Part shown: positions 22,666-36,273 of the stretch, piece by piece
Numbering within the stretch: position 1 is the stretch's first letter
Layout: every line of letters starts with the position of its first letter
From: Haematobia irritans
Lineage: Eukaryota; Arthropoda; Insecta; Diptera; Muscidae
Direction of reading: 5' to 3'
Length of the DNA stretch: 64,000 bases
NCBI RefSeq assembly: GCF_050003625.1
Contig: NC_134398.1
Location: 202,362,583-202,426,582, forward strand
Notes under the pieces: model-generated
What the model saw: only the letters and a program-made list of their open reading frames with translations
What the model was told of the DNA's origin: nothing
The model's database searches: none
Made by a program: the position numbers and the translations under genes

Positions 22666-22689
22666 TTTTGATCAAATTTTCTATAGAAA

Positions 22690-22880
22690 TAAAATTTATT
22701 TGGGCAAAGCCCTCATCAGCATCCTCTACTTGCAGCAAAACTATCAACCAATTAATTTGACAAGCATACTTTTCCTCTGTTGGTTAAGCTACACTTAGTA
22801 GTTTAGTCAATGCATGGCTTTAAGCTGAGATCAAAAACAACAATAACGATTGAAGAGAAGCCAACAATAACAAACAAAAC
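22690..22880. mobile_element. Inverted-repeat core element, copy 2
   Basis: TGGGCAAAGCCCTCATCAGC, CCTCTGTTGGTTAAGCTACA and GCATGGCTTTAAGCTGAGAT match copy 1 (2728-3100). It lacks the left arm present in copy 1. Flanked on both sides by 29-bp units. Confidence 0.65.
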
Positions 22881-22882
22881 GA

Positions 22883-23175
22883 AATAAAATGTTGACAAAA
22901 TTTTCTATAGAAATAAAATTTTGACATAATTTTCTATAGAAATAAAATGTTGACAAAATTTTCTATAGAAATAAAATTTTGACAAAATTTTCTACAGAAA
23001 TAAAATTGTGACAAAATTTTTTATATACATAAAATTTTGGAAAAAAATGTTATAGACATAAAACTTTGAAAAAAAAATTATAAAAATAAAATTTTCTATA
23101 GACATAAAATTTTTTATAGAAATAACATTTTGACAAAATTTTCTATAGACATAAAATTTTGACAAAATTATCTAT
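22883..23175 (+). repeat. 29-bp minisatellite array, forward orientation
   Basis: About ten units with TTTTCTATAGAAATAAAATT; ends at TATATTCAATATCTTT as after the array at 3990. Confidence 0.88.
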
Positions 23176-23375
23176 ATATTCAATATCTTTACATTTACAT
23201 CGCATTTACAATTCAAGGGATCTTTATATACCCAAAAAATTTTCCCTAATAGAAGAGATCATATTATATAATATTGCCAATACTGAAATAAACTTCTAAA
23301 ATAAAATGATAATACATTTCTATCGAAGAAAAAAACTTTTATTTTTCATATTATATTGCAATAGTATCAATATAA

Positions 23376-23911
23376 GGGTCCTGCTTTATGCGGATGACAT
23401 GGTTGTATTGGCAGATGATCCAGGTACAATGCAGCAGATGATCAACAATTTGGAAAAATATTGTAACAAATGGAACTTAGAAGTAAACATGCATAAATCA
23501 GAAATAATGGTATTTCGGAAAGGTGGCAGACTAGGACAAAATGAGAAATGGTGGTATAATGGAGTTGAAATACGAGTAACGAACGAATACAAATACTTAG
23601 GTGTCGTCTTTACCCCAAAGATGAGCTTCACAAAGCATTTAGAAGAGAGAAATATGCAGGCGAAAAATGCACTGAATATAACATGGGAAAGTATTATGAG
23701 AAATCCACAGATACACTTACCCAGCAAATGGAAAGTTTACCAAGTAGTATGCAGAGCGATTCAAAGTTATTCAGCGCAGGTGTGGGGTTTTGGCAATTTC
23801 GAAGAAGTGGACAAGCTTCAGAGATTTTTTATTAAAAAAGTGCTCAACCTACCAAAACATACACCGAACTATGCTTTGATGTTAGAAACAGCTGCTGAGG
23901 AGAGCCATATA
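23376..23911 (+). pseudogene. Reverse transcriptase fragment (YADD box)
   Basis: Reads LLYADDMVVLADD, then INNLEKYCNKWNLEVN and KSEIMVFRKGG, then EYKYLGVVFT: the catalytic Asp pair and thumb region of LINE reverse transcriptases. Open until the mariner-like insertion after SHI. The upstream part of the frame (23306-23375) has no family resemblance. Confidence 0.9.
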
Positions 23912-24845
23912 AAGGGTGATTCTTTTGAGGTTAGGATTTTCATGCATTAGTATTTGACAGATCACGTGGGATTTCAGACATGGTGTCAAAGAGAAAGATG
24001 CTCAGTATGCTTTGACATTTCATCATGAATAGACTTACTAACGAGCCACAACGTCGAATTTTCAGTGAATGGGCCCTAGAAAAGTTGGCAGAAAATCCGC
24101 TTTTTTATCGACAAATTTTGTTCAGCGATGAGGCTCATTTCTGGTTGAATGGCTACGTAAATAAGCAAAATTGCCTCATTTGGAGTGAAGAGCAACCAGA
24201 AGCCGTTCAAGAACTGCCCATGCATCCCGAAAAATGCACTGTTTGGTGTGGTTTGTACGCTGGTGGAATCATTGGACCGTATTTTTTCAAAGATGCTGTT
24301 GGACGCAACGTTACGGTGAATGGCGATCGCTATCGTTCGATGCTAACAAACTTTTTGTTACCAAAAATGGAAGAACTGAACTTGGTTGACATGTGGTTTC
24401 AACAAGATGGCGCTACATGCCACACAGCTCGCGATTCTATGGCCATTTTGAGGGAAAACTTCGGAGAACAATTCATCTCAAGAAATGGACCGGTAAGTTG
24501 GCCACCAAGATCATGCGATTTGACGCCTTTAAACTATTTTTTGTGGGGCTACGTCAAGTCTAAAGTCTACAGAAATAAGCCAGCAACTATTCCAGCTTTG
24601 GAAGACAACATTTCCGAAGAAATTCGGGCTATTCCGGCCGAAATGCTCGAAAAAGTTGCCCAAAATTGGACTTTCCGAATGGACCACCTAAGACGCAGCC
24701 GCGGTCAACATTTAAATGAAATTATCTTCAAAAAGTAAATGTCATGGACCAATCTAACGTTTCAAATAAAGAACCGATGAGATTTTGCAAATTTTATGCG
24801 TTTTTTTTAAAAAAAAAGTTATCAAGCTCTTAACAAATCACCCTT
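23912..24845 (+). mobile_element. Tc1/mariner-superfamily transposon inserted in the LINE
   Basis: 934 bp, ends AAGGGTGATTCTTTTGAGG and ...CAAATCACCCTT (outer 10 bases inverted), TA duplicated at 23910-23911 and 24846-24847. Encodes a transposase lacking its DNA-binding half: an internal deletion derivative. Confidence 0.92.
24025..24738 (+). pseudogene. Mariner-like transposase, N-terminal DNA-binding domain deleted
   Basis: 237-codon open frame. The usual first residues MNRLTNE join directly to PQRRIFSEWALEKL, removing roughly 110 residues with the paired helix-turn-helix domain. The catalytic domain looks complete: FSDEAHFWLNGY, FQQDGATCHTA and SCDLTPLNYFLWGY supply three Asp residues, the last two 36 residues apart. 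Ends HLNEIIFKK. The frame could still be translated but should not bind its own ends. Confidence 0.9.
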
Positions 24846-25489
24846 TATATACACTAAGCTTGCATATTAAATACATAGAAAAGATACTTGTGAATTACTC
24901 TGATCGTAGACTGCCAAAGTTATTAACAAATATCTTACTACATCAAGAAGTTTTCTGGGTTAAAGAACTCAAGCTAAAAGCACAGTACTTTAACATATGT
25001 TGGCCAAATATGGATAATATTAAAGAACAATGGAACATGTTTGGAAACGATCTATTAATAGCGATCAAATTGGATAATATCCATAAAAACCTGGAAAGAA
25101 AGAGTAGAAGTGGTCGGCTTTATAGAGACCTGAACTACTTTAGAGGTTTAGAATACATCTCTGATGAAAATTCTCTAGAAAATATTGGACTGATTTTCAG
25201 AGCACGATGTGGAGTAATACCATTAAATGGAAACAAATACGGAGCTACTGAGCAGGACAGACTTTGCAATATATGTAATTTGGGAGAACCAGAAACACTA
25301 CAACACTTTTTAGGAGTTTGTCCCGGATTTAGAGAATTTAGACTACGATACTTTCAAAAAACTACACTGAACACGGCGGAAATTATTGGAATTCTGAATG
25401 GTGACTGCAGGGATGATTGGCTGAATCTAGTTAAATACCTGAAACTAGCGAATAACTATAGGCAATTTTTGGTAAACCAAGAAATTTAA
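24846..25489 (+). pseudogene. LINE C-terminal fragment with CCHC cluster
   Basis: From YTLSLHIKYIEKIL onward; the cluster CNICNLGEPETLQHFLGVC has the C-x2-C...H-x4-C spacing seen at the C-terminus of several LINE polymerases. Ends at TAA 25487-25489 and is in frame with the half before the insertion. Confidence 0.85.
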
Positions 25490-25655
25490 CAAGTAATTAA
25501 TTTGTGGTGACAGACGTTTGTGCACAACATTGTCAATATTACAAATTCTTTGTTGAATCCCCGAAAAATTGTTATATAAATTATATTCTAAGCTAATAGT
25601 AATAATAATAATGTATTCAATAAAGAGCATTGAAAGATTGAAAAGATTGATTTTT

Positions 25656-27660
25656 CATAACCACAAAAATTTGATAAAAATCTTTAAATAACATTTGTTT
25701 TTTTTTTTTTAATTTAGTAGATTTTTGGTAAAATTTTCTTCAAATTGTGGCAAATTATATTTGGCACCAGTGGCAACCGTGGTCCCAGTTCTGGTCAAAA
25801 CGTATGGAAGGGACTGGTCGCTTTAAGAAGAGTTATCATAGATGGAGTATTAACACTTTACGACACGAATCTGGAGAATAGGATTCCATCTAAATGTTAT
25901 GCTGTAAGATAACTTCTTTAATGTCCTCGAGACATCAGTTATTATTACTTATATTTGTAATAAAGAGTCGTTGTCCGATCGGGAAATTTGAAGCCAATTT
26001 CCCTTGATATATAGTCCAATATAATCGGAATCAAAAATTATGCAAATGAAACTAAGTTAACCCAAAACTAATTATTTTACAACATTTCCAATCTTATCAT
26101 AAGCGTTTAAAAGTACACCCATAACATTAGCGTGTACCATAATAAAAAATAAATTATAGTTATTAAGATTGTTTTTCATACCTATACCAGAGAGAGAGAG
26201 ATTAACTGTCATCTGTCAATGACTGTCGGAATAGTAATATAAGGTATAATAAAAACAAAACAAAAAAACGTTCACAATGATGATGCTAATCTGTCATCTG
26301 TTTATGTGCCGGGCATAATAATGGAGTAACCAAAAACAATCGAATAGTACATGTTGTTTTAGAAATTGTCATTAAAATGTATAGTACACTCATTGTCTGT
26401 CCATCCATTCATCGGCTCAATTTGCTTTTGCGAAAAGTTCATTAAACACTTTGTCATTCATGGATGACGTTTTTTTTCGCTATCGAACTAGACAAACTAA
26501 ATAAAAAAATCAAAACAAGAAAAGTTTTTTTAGTTTTTTTTAGTTTAAATAATAATAATTCGAAGCACATCATAACACATGTGTACGAATTAAATGTATC
26601 GGAAGTTAAATGATATGCATATTCATATGATTTTTGATATTGGGTGGTGAGCCATGGAAGTTGGTTAACCTGAGCCAAATTTTTGCTTTAACGTTCAATA
26701 GAACTAAGTTCACGCACAAATTTTATGAGACAGACCCCTTTTTAGAGCAGATTTGGTTTTGTTTTTTGTTTGCTCAATGACGTGCTGTTCTTTAAATGTC
26801 AATTTACCATAAATAAAAATAACAATTTATATTTTATTTAGAATTCTTGGTCTGCGATGTTAATAGAGTGTTTGAATGCTATATACTAATTTATTATAAT
26901 TTGCCTTTAATTAATTAATATTGTTGAGACTCTACTTTTGAATCTCCATATTAAAGCAGGTGGTGATATATATTTTATTGGATTTCATATTGAAATGAAA
27001 CGTTTAAGATCAATTTTAAATATTTCATTATAAGTTCTAAACTTGTTTTCTACTTGCTATTAGATATCACTTGTCATTAGTGGCGGGAAGAGAAATTAAT
27101 TAAAGAATGAAAATTTTACTAATGCTTTTGAGGGGTGTTTATTATTTTTATTTTTGTTTATTTTTTACATTTATAATAATTAAAATAAAAAACATTTATT
27201 GGCATTTATTACAAATAACGGTCTTCAAAAAAAGGCTTTTAATATGTAGCAGTGCTAATTGAAACCAGAACCGACAACAGCGTTACCATCATTATTATGT
27301 ATTTATGTTAATTCTGATTTTAACATAAGATAATTTGATCTATGTTATTACAGTCATCTCACAAACCCAATGATAATTTTGTGTATCTTATTACTATTTA
27401 TAAATTGAGAGACGCCTCATTTTATTCTCATGTTATTCTCACTAAAATAACTGTTCTCTTATGATTTGTTTTTGTGTAGCTTAGCTATTGTACTCATGAT
27501 AACATTGCTTGTTTTTAGTTTTTAATAATTTGTTAGAAACACATGCATCTCTTGTGATAGATCCCAAACAATATTTAATATTAGAAACTCAGAGCGTATA
27601 TTGGTGCATAATCAAAATTTATTCCTGTACTTATACTGTGCAAATAAACAAAAAGAAAAG
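25656..27660. other. AT-rich spacer, repeat fragments only
   Basis: 25728-25800 (TAGTAGATTTTTGGTAAA, GGCAACCGTGGTCC) is a fragment of the family that flanks minisatellites at 19970 and 38700. GA runs at about 26190. No frame with family support; the 74-codon minus frame at 26454-26678 is low complexity. Confidence 0.45.
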
Positions 27661-27674
27661 CGGAAAAAATGATC

Positions 27675-28105
27675 CAGTAAGTTTTTACTGGGAAAAAATC
27701 TTCAGCAAAAACTTGCAACTTCTCTATTTCTCAAATGTCAAATTTGATCTATCTCTATGGCTCTTTTGCTGGCGTTTTGGACTAAATGAACGTCTATGAT
27801 AACCAGTGTTGCCAAGTATTGAGAAGCAAAAATCAAACAAAATTTATAGTAAAAAAATAGCTACAATTTTAGTTCTATTTGCGTACATCTCCAATAAAAT
27901 TATCCATTAAAAACTTGCTAGAGAGAAAAAGTGGATTTTACTTTCTTTGCTAAAGTTAGCAGAAATGTACGCGAAAGCAAGTTTTTTTCTGGGGAAAAAA
28001 TCTCCAGCAAAAACTTCTAACTTCTCTGCTTCTCAAATGCCAAATTTGATCTCTCTCTCTTGTTATTTTTTACTGCATTTTTGGAGTAATCGAACGACTT
28101 CCAGT
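27675..28105 (+). repeat. Pair of direct repeats about 300 bp apart
   Basis: 27675-27800 and 27978-28105 share TCAGCAAAAACTTGCAACTTC / CCAGCAAAAACTTCTAACTTC, TTCTCAAATGYCAAATTTGA and a following CTCT run. Between them lies CCAGTGTTGCCAAGTATTG, an end of the hAT-like family. Probably two fragments of one old element; non-coding. Confidence 0.6.
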
Positions 28106-28574
28106 AAAAATTTGTCATAAATATCAAAAATTATCGTGAACTCAACGGAGTTTTTGTAAAAAATAGTCAAAGAAAATAGCCAAATGAAATGTATTTAATT
28201 TTCAAATTAAAATTAATTAAAATTTACTATTTTAAACCAATATTAGCATAATATCCCAACAAAAAATGTTTGAAGTTTTTCCCAAATCATTACTTGTAAT
28301 GTATGTACATCCAAAAATGCTCTTCTTAATAAGACGTTCTTTTGAGGTTTTATATCAAAATCCTTCGAGTTTGAGTTTTACCAAGGATAACACACCGCAA
28401 GAATAAATAAATAAATTTTTAACTCTACTATCCCAAATTTTGAAAACGTTGAAGAAATATCTCATAATTTATCAACCTAACACCAACGGTGATATTCGCT
28501 TGGAGTGCAAATTTAATTTTTCATATACACCCTCAAAAAAATCGCTTCTGTAACTTATTCCCCAAACACATTCT
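28106..28574. other. AT-rich, nothing recognised
   Basis: No supported feature. Confidence 0.45.
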
Positions 28575-29015
28575 GCTTTAAGCACATATATTTTCAGGAT
28601 TGGTTCAAACAAGATATTGTTTGTATTGTTCAAACATATTATGTTTTACCTTAGGTATACACTGATAGAAAAAAATTTTAATGAAATGTTCTTTGTGTAT
28701 ATATATTTTTAGGGCGCCAATTGGTTACTTCCATTCTTTTACTTGCAGCATACTAGGTATAGTGGCAGTCCGATATTTCAGGCTCACTCACTGAATAGTA
28801 TAATTCAGTCCATTGTGATACTTGCAGCATACTCTCTAGGTCTCTCTTTCTAAACACATATATGTTTATAGGCTACTTCTAAATTATTATATGTTTGCAT
28901 CCAAATATATTATATTTACAAAAATGTTATGTCCCAAACATAATATGTTGTAACATATTAACATATAATGTGTTCAAAATTTTGAGTTCCAAACATATAA
29001 ATTTTACACCCAAAC
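28575..29015 (-). repeat. Dispersed repeat with ATATTATGTTTGG motifs, copy 2
   Basis: Inverted copy of 4060-4515 with the same landmarks (GGCGCCAATTGGTTACTTCC, AGAGTATGCTGCAAGT in complement). It contains the extra SINE-like insertion at 28755-28819 that the other copy lacks. Confidence 0.75.
28755..28819 (+). mobile_element. 65-bp SINE-like insertion with 14-bp target duplication
   Basis: Contains GTGGCAGTCCGATATTTC and TTCAGTCCATTGTGAT. Flanked by ACTTGCAGCATACT at 28741-28754 and 28820-28833; the paralogous empty site (one copy, complement) is at 4309-4322. A long target duplication without terminal inverted repeats indicates LINE-driven retrotransposition of a short, truncated unit. Confidence 0.9.
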
Positions 29016-30951
29016 ATATGAAAAACAGTCTTTTTCTTCATTCTACTAGGAGCAAAATTACATTAAACCGAGAGACATCCTGGTTTAATTGACAATCATC
29101 TTGTTGAACGGGCAGTATGCCTCCCTCCATGTGCCATTCAGTTATCTTCCTTAATTTCCTACAAAAGTGCAAAATTTATCAACCTTGGGTTAAATATACT
29201 CCTATTAAACCAGAGGATAAACCAAAGGTTAGTAAACATTTTTTATGCTACCAGCGGTTTCATTGGCACTACAAAACTATAAAAATTGTTAATAAGAATT
29301 TTGATATAAAATTTTATTTAAAGATCTTCATAGACTTCTTTATAACCCGGAATATAAATATTTGCAATAAAGTTAAAAGGTTTTGAGACCGCAAAATATC
29401 GATATATAGTATATTGCACTTTTATTGTGATATAAAAGAAATTCCATCAATATTATATCTTTATTGTTGTATAGCAAACAAAGGGTGAGTAGTAAATGAT
29501 AAAGAAAACTTATTTGATCTTTTTATTGCTGCAGCGATATTATATCGGGAAAAAAGATAATCTATAGCGATACTAGGTATTTGGAAAAATAATACGTGTT
29601 TAATTGCAAAAATTTACAATAGACTATTAACAACAATTTTATATTATTTTTAATTTATGAATATCCTATTAAAATTAACATAAACATCTTTTAAGAATCT
29701 TTCAGATTTTTTTGTTTGTTTTTAATTTGTATTTATGCATATGCCATTTATTTGAGAATTGAAATTTACAACGTTAAAGTTACTAAAGCAAAACAAATGG
29801 AAAGTATTTAAATTTATAATTGTTGTCTTTTTTCACCCAGATGTGACGAACATTGTATAAGAATGCAATAATTTCGTTTCACACATTTAAAAAAATACAG
29901 ATTATAAAAATCGATCGGGTTTAACTCGGGCATTTGAAATTAAAATTCCTTGGCAAAAAGAATAATGTGTTAACAGTAATAAAAAATTAAGCGTTTTTTT
30001 TTTTTTTTTTTGTTAAGAATGTGCAATTATTTATTTTGCTTAATGTATTGTCTATGAATTTATTTAATGCCATTAAAAAATAAACTCGATTATACTTTAG
30101 ATGCATTGTATAAATTATAATCGGTTTCAGGTGGATAGAACAAACAATGTTTGCATTACCCGTTTTACAAACGTTGTTTTTTTTTTAAATAAAATCAGAC
30201 AGAAATCTTTTTGGTGGGTTATAAACTCGGTAATACTTCATGTCAGCTACCCTAAATATTTTTTTAATATCAAGGTTACCCATGTTTTTCCACCGTTATA
30301 AATTTATTATTTTCATTTTTAAAATATGCAAATGACATACTTTTCTATTTATCCCAGAGATAAAAAAATGCACATATAATTACATGCCAGCAATTTGAAT
30401 TATCTATCAATCTCTAATGTTGGTAGTGGTATTTTAGATATTTTTCGAATAGGTCATTAAACTGTTCTAACCATTTCTGAATAACAGGAAATTTTAGTGA
30501 AGAGATGTCGAGAGAAGTTTTTAGTTTTTTTGCACCAAAAAAACAGGAAGTTACAAATTACAAAAAAAACATATGTATGTATAGTTCATCATGTATTGGC
30601 AATAAAAGTAGAGAATGGGTAGGAATAATATTGTCTTAAATGCAATAAAACAAAAAATATGCCACACAAATTCATGAAAAAATAACTGAAATTTATTTTT
30701 TATTACACTTGATTTTTTTTATGGAAAGAAGTTTTTTTTTGTTTGTTGCTCATACATTTAAAAACACACACACACATTTTTTCTTGCCATAAAAATTTTA
30801 CTTTGATTTCTTAATCATCTCTGGGGATCTGATTTTAATACTTGTTGACAATTAATATGGTGATAATTTGCTAATGTCAATTTTAAAACAGTTATTACAT
30901 ATCCGTAACAACCACAACATATGGCATCTGATTGTTGTTGTTAAGTGGCAG
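29016..30951. other. AT-rich, no secure gene
   Basis: 29101-29230 is richer in G/C and has an open frame (MPPSMCHSVIF...YTPIKPEDKPK) ending at a donor-like AAAG/GTTAGT, but no family is recognised and no partner exon seen. The rest is A/T-rich with homopolymers at 29995-30012 and 30176-30186. Confidence 0.4.
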
Positions 30952-31141
30952 TGTTGCCAGTAATTTTCTGCCGCTTGTCGCCAAAATTAGGATGTCATCG
31001 TCCTCAAAATTCCCCAATTTAAATTAAAATTCCTCACAAAAATCCCTAATAAATTTTTAAAAATTTCTTATGAAAAAAAATATATAAATAAAGAAATTGC
31101 CTTTGCCGTAGAAAATCAGTAATAATTTAACATTTAAATTA
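30952..31141. mobile_element. hAT-like element end, partial
   Basis: CAGTGTTGCCAG end followed by CCCCAATTTAAATTAAAATTCC and CTCACAAAAATCCCTAATAA, matching the complement of 16140-16300. Cut off at 31142 by the mini-me-like element, which begins ACAAGTATATACGGCC. Confidence 0.75.
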
Positions 31142-31142
31142 A

Positions 31143-33077
<1,935 letters not shown>

Positions 33078-33170
33078 AGCTATCAAGATTTCGAAATACA
33101 AAATTTTAAAATACAAACTGGTGATCGTCTTTCAAATTCTTGCGAGATGAATATGGGAATTCGATCACCA

Positions 33171-33732
33171 CACGCGTAAAAACAGTGAACCCATCAGGAA
33201 GATTTTTTTTGTTTATATTAGAAAATTTAGGTAAATTAAAAAAAAAATTAACTGTATTACAAACGCGCATCTTACGATTTCACAAAATATCATAAGTAAA
33301 TATTTTTTTTTTCGAAAAATTCAAGAAAATTTATGAGACAAAGTTTTTTTTATTTGTTAAAGAAAATTTCGTAGTTTGAAGAACAAAATCGGAGTTCAAA
33401 ATTGCTAAAATGTCTTCAATACCATACTAAGTTCAAGTTGGGATTATTATTTGAAAAATGTACAAATTATAAGAAATTCAAAATTGCAAAAATATCTTCA
33501 ATACCATATTAAGTTCAAGATGGGCGCATTATTGATAAAATTTACAAATTAAAAAAAAAATCTTTTTGAATCATTTTGGAATAATTGTTTCCATTTTTTA
33601 GTTCGTTTAACTAATGTACACAAAAAATTATTAAAGTCAAGGAAACTTTCTTAAAAGATAATAATTTCATGAACTCAAATTATAATCAAATTGGCTTAGT
33701 GTCATATAGGATTCATTTTTTTTGTTTGAGTG
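33171..33732 (+). mobile_element. MITE-A copy, diverged
   Basis: AACAGTGAACCCATCAGGAAG at the left and TTTGTTTGAGTG at the right before TA, with internal TTCAAGAAAATTTATGAGACA and TTGTTAAAGAAAATTT as in the other copies. The left terminus is degenerate (CACGCGTAAAAACAG). Confidence 0.75.
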
Positions 33733-35064
33733 TATGTATTTATGAAAGAAAATTTAGTTCTAAGTGCTCAAAAAAATAAATGTGGTAGATCAATATGCAG
33801 ACGAGCCATCTTCATAATTTCTATATTTTGGCAATATATTTTGCAAATCAGTGATGAACACTGGTAAGGGAGCCACATTTAGGACCGAGTCCTCATGAAA
33901 TGAATTGAAGCTGCGCAAAAATTACAAATTAGCGCTTGTGTCCGTTTCTAGTCCAAATGCTCCTTTGCAGCCTATTGTTGTTCGATGCGTAAAGTTTTCT
34001 TTTTTAAATGTTGACGATTCACTATTCAAATAAAAAGAATTTCATAATAGTTTTTCGAGACCAAAATTTCATACGAAAACGATAGCTTCGTCATTAAAGA
34101 GCATTAAGAATCTTGGTGAATTAAGAATTTTCTTGAAATTGTTGACAATTTTGTTCTTACTTATATTATATCAGCGTTCGTAATATAGTTTATTAATTAA
34201 AAACTTCTAAAATTAACATACATAACTATCATTAAGGTTTAGAGGGTACTAATTAAAAAAAAATAATTGCTTCAGGCCACCGAATTTAAATACAAAACAA
34301 TAATAAAGTTACGAATTTTTTTCAAAAACGTTGGTACAATAAGGAAATTGCTCATTTGTTAATAACTAACAACTAAGTTTTTTCAAATATTTTCAAAAAA
34401 AAAACATTCATTTGTAATAAATATGAGGATATAATATTTTTTCTTTCCAAATTTTTTTATAGCCGATTTAACTTTATTTTAGTTCATGAAAATTAGTTGA
34501 TTTTAGTTCAATTTTGGAAAATTTGAGAATATTTTTTATTCTTATTTTAATTTTTTTGCTTATTTTAATGACGTGATTTAAAAATGAGAAAAAAAGTTTT
34601 AAACAAATGAAGTACACAATTTTAGTAAATATAAAAATAGTTCATATTTTCCTAAAATGGGAGAAGTTTGCTAAAACTGAGTACATAAGTTTCTCAAATG
34701 AGTAAAGCTTACTTAAATTGTGTCTGTCTAGAACATCATATAGCGCGCTAGACATTTTATTTCCAAATTTTTCTTCTAAAATATGTCATTTTCTTAAACA
34801 ACAGAAAAAATTTATTATTTTTAATAAGTTTTCTTTAATTTGAAAAAAAAATATTAACTGTATCATTGTATCATGTTGAAATTACTAAACTATTTTAATT
34901 AAAATTTTTCTAATATAAACCTATATTTTATTTCACGTTAGGTTCACTTTTTCTGGATGTACTTTCTTTCACTTAAAGTTTTTTTTTTGAAAAAAAATTA
35001 ATTCAAATATTTTTTTTATACATGAGCTTCGGCCCGGCCGAATTTAGCTGGTTCTAATTTATGT
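33733..35064. other. AT-rich with decayed repeat fragments
   Basis: 34450-34990 contains scattered MITE-A-like pieces (TTTAACTTTATTTTAGTTCATG, GTTCACTTTTTCTGG). 35024-35060 (CTTCGGCCCGGCCGAATTTA) is a small mini-me-like end fragment. No gene. Confidence 0.45.
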
Positions 35065-36249
35065 AAACTTCCATAAAATTTTTTTGTAATTATTTCACAA
35101 AATAAGTGTGTCACGAATAATTCATTATTAGGGCAAAATATTCTCATTGCTTGATTTTAATTGATTTTTTTTTTTGTGTTTTCAATCACTTACATTTAGA
35201 GAGGCTTATGCCCCAAGCTGGTTGCTGTGTCATTTTAAAGCTGGTAATTGATGATTGGATGAGTGATTTTTCTTAAATTTGGGATTTCAGGTGAAATGTA
35301 TTTTTAAGAAAAAAATGATGAATATTGATTATTAAACTCCTGATATTTCCTTCCTGCTTTCTTCTGGTAATAATAAGGTTACTATGGCGTTTTGTTTTTG
35401 TAATTAATTTTGTTGGTATTTACAACACTTCCGGTTTATTGGTTAATTTACACTTTTATCACTTATTAACACTTTTTTGTGGAATTTTTAGCACATTACT
35501 TAAAATGTCACTTAAAAAATGTCCTTTGGGTGTTTATATTTTGCCAAATTAAATTCATTAACAATTCTGAAAGAATTTTATTTTCTGTGAAAACGCATAA
35601 ATCGCGTTTTCTCTTTTCTTTTTACAATTCTAACGGTTTTATTTTAATTCCATAGCCATTCTTAGGTTTACAAGAGTTCTCTCTTGAAGTCCGATTCAAA
35701 TGAGTGCGGCGGCAGCTGTTATACGTTGAGTGAGTTTAGTTCGCTGCCAATCGATCGATCGATTTTAAAACTGACACGTTCGCGCCTTACGAACCTTTAA
35801 TTTCAAATGAGAAACAATTTTTAAATGACTTTAGCTTATATACCGAGATAAGCGGCGAGTTTATTGTTAACGTATTCGTTTTTGTCGCTTGTTTAGCTGG
35901 GTATAGCTTGCTAGCTAGCTGGCTGGCTGGGCTGGCTGATTGCTTGGCTTTATGACAGTTTATATATTGAGCACATTATTCTCCATCACTAACGCTATTA
36001 TCGATTCGGTTTCGTGTTTGTTTCTTCTTCTTCTTGTTTAAATTGTTGTATAGGAGTGAGAGTGAGTAAAGGGTGTAATTGTGGTAGTGGTATTTGTTTT
36101 GATTTGTTGTTGCTCTATAGAATATTATCCCATATTTATATCCAGGTTTTGGACAATATCTTGTAACACGACTATCAATACCCAAACCTTACTCATAATA
36201 CCTCTCTCTCTCATTCTCTCTCGTTCTCTTTTTCTCCTATAAAACTTAC
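35065..36249. other. Repeat-poor stretch, possible regulatory region
   Basis: None of the repeat families seen elsewhere recurs here. At 35700-35790 G/C rises, with CAGCTG, repeated ATCGATCG and, on the minus strand, an initiator-like GTGTCAGTTT (near 35773). Simple CTAGCTGGCTGG repeats lie at 35910-35940 and CTCTCTC runs at 36203-36230. A 69-codon minus frame at 35976-36185 has no family signature. Uncertain whether promoter, enhancer or plain unique DNA. Confidence 0.35.
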
Positions 36250-36271
36250 TCATACATCAAAAATAACGACT
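36250..36271 (-). promoter_or_regulatory. Speculative transcription start and first exon of the SLC17-like gene
   Basis: On the minus strand a perfect dipteran initiator TCAGTC (36273-36268) is followed by GATGTATGA and the splice donor GTAAGT (36249-36244). The second ATG plus one base gives phase 1, exactly what the acceptor at 1159-1160 needs, and would read Met-Asn-Phe-Val-Ile-Pro-Gln-Arg. The leader would be only 18 nt, with an overlapping upstream ATG, and the intron about 35 kb. Seen: motifs and phase. Inferred: the link. Confidence 0.2.
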
Positions 36272-36273
36272 GA

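Larger units (their letters stand above)
23376..25655 (+). mobile_element. Non-LTR retrotransposon (LINE), 5'-truncated and split by a mariner-like element
   Basis: Left half 23376-23911 carries the reverse-transcriptase palm motif; right half 24846-25489 carries the C-terminal region with a CCHC-type cluster; a 3' tail follows with AATAAAGAGCATTG and TTGAAAGA-like repeats ending near 25655. Without the inserted element and one TA the two halves are in the same frame, so the LINE was open when invaded. The amino-terminal endonuclease and most of the polymerase are missing (5' truncation, usual for LINEs). Clade not assigned. Confidence 0.88.

Noticed and set aside
29101..29230. Possible exon ending in AAAG/GTTAGT
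   Set aside because: No family recognised, no acceptor with a pyrimidine tract and no neighbouring exon; kept only as a note.
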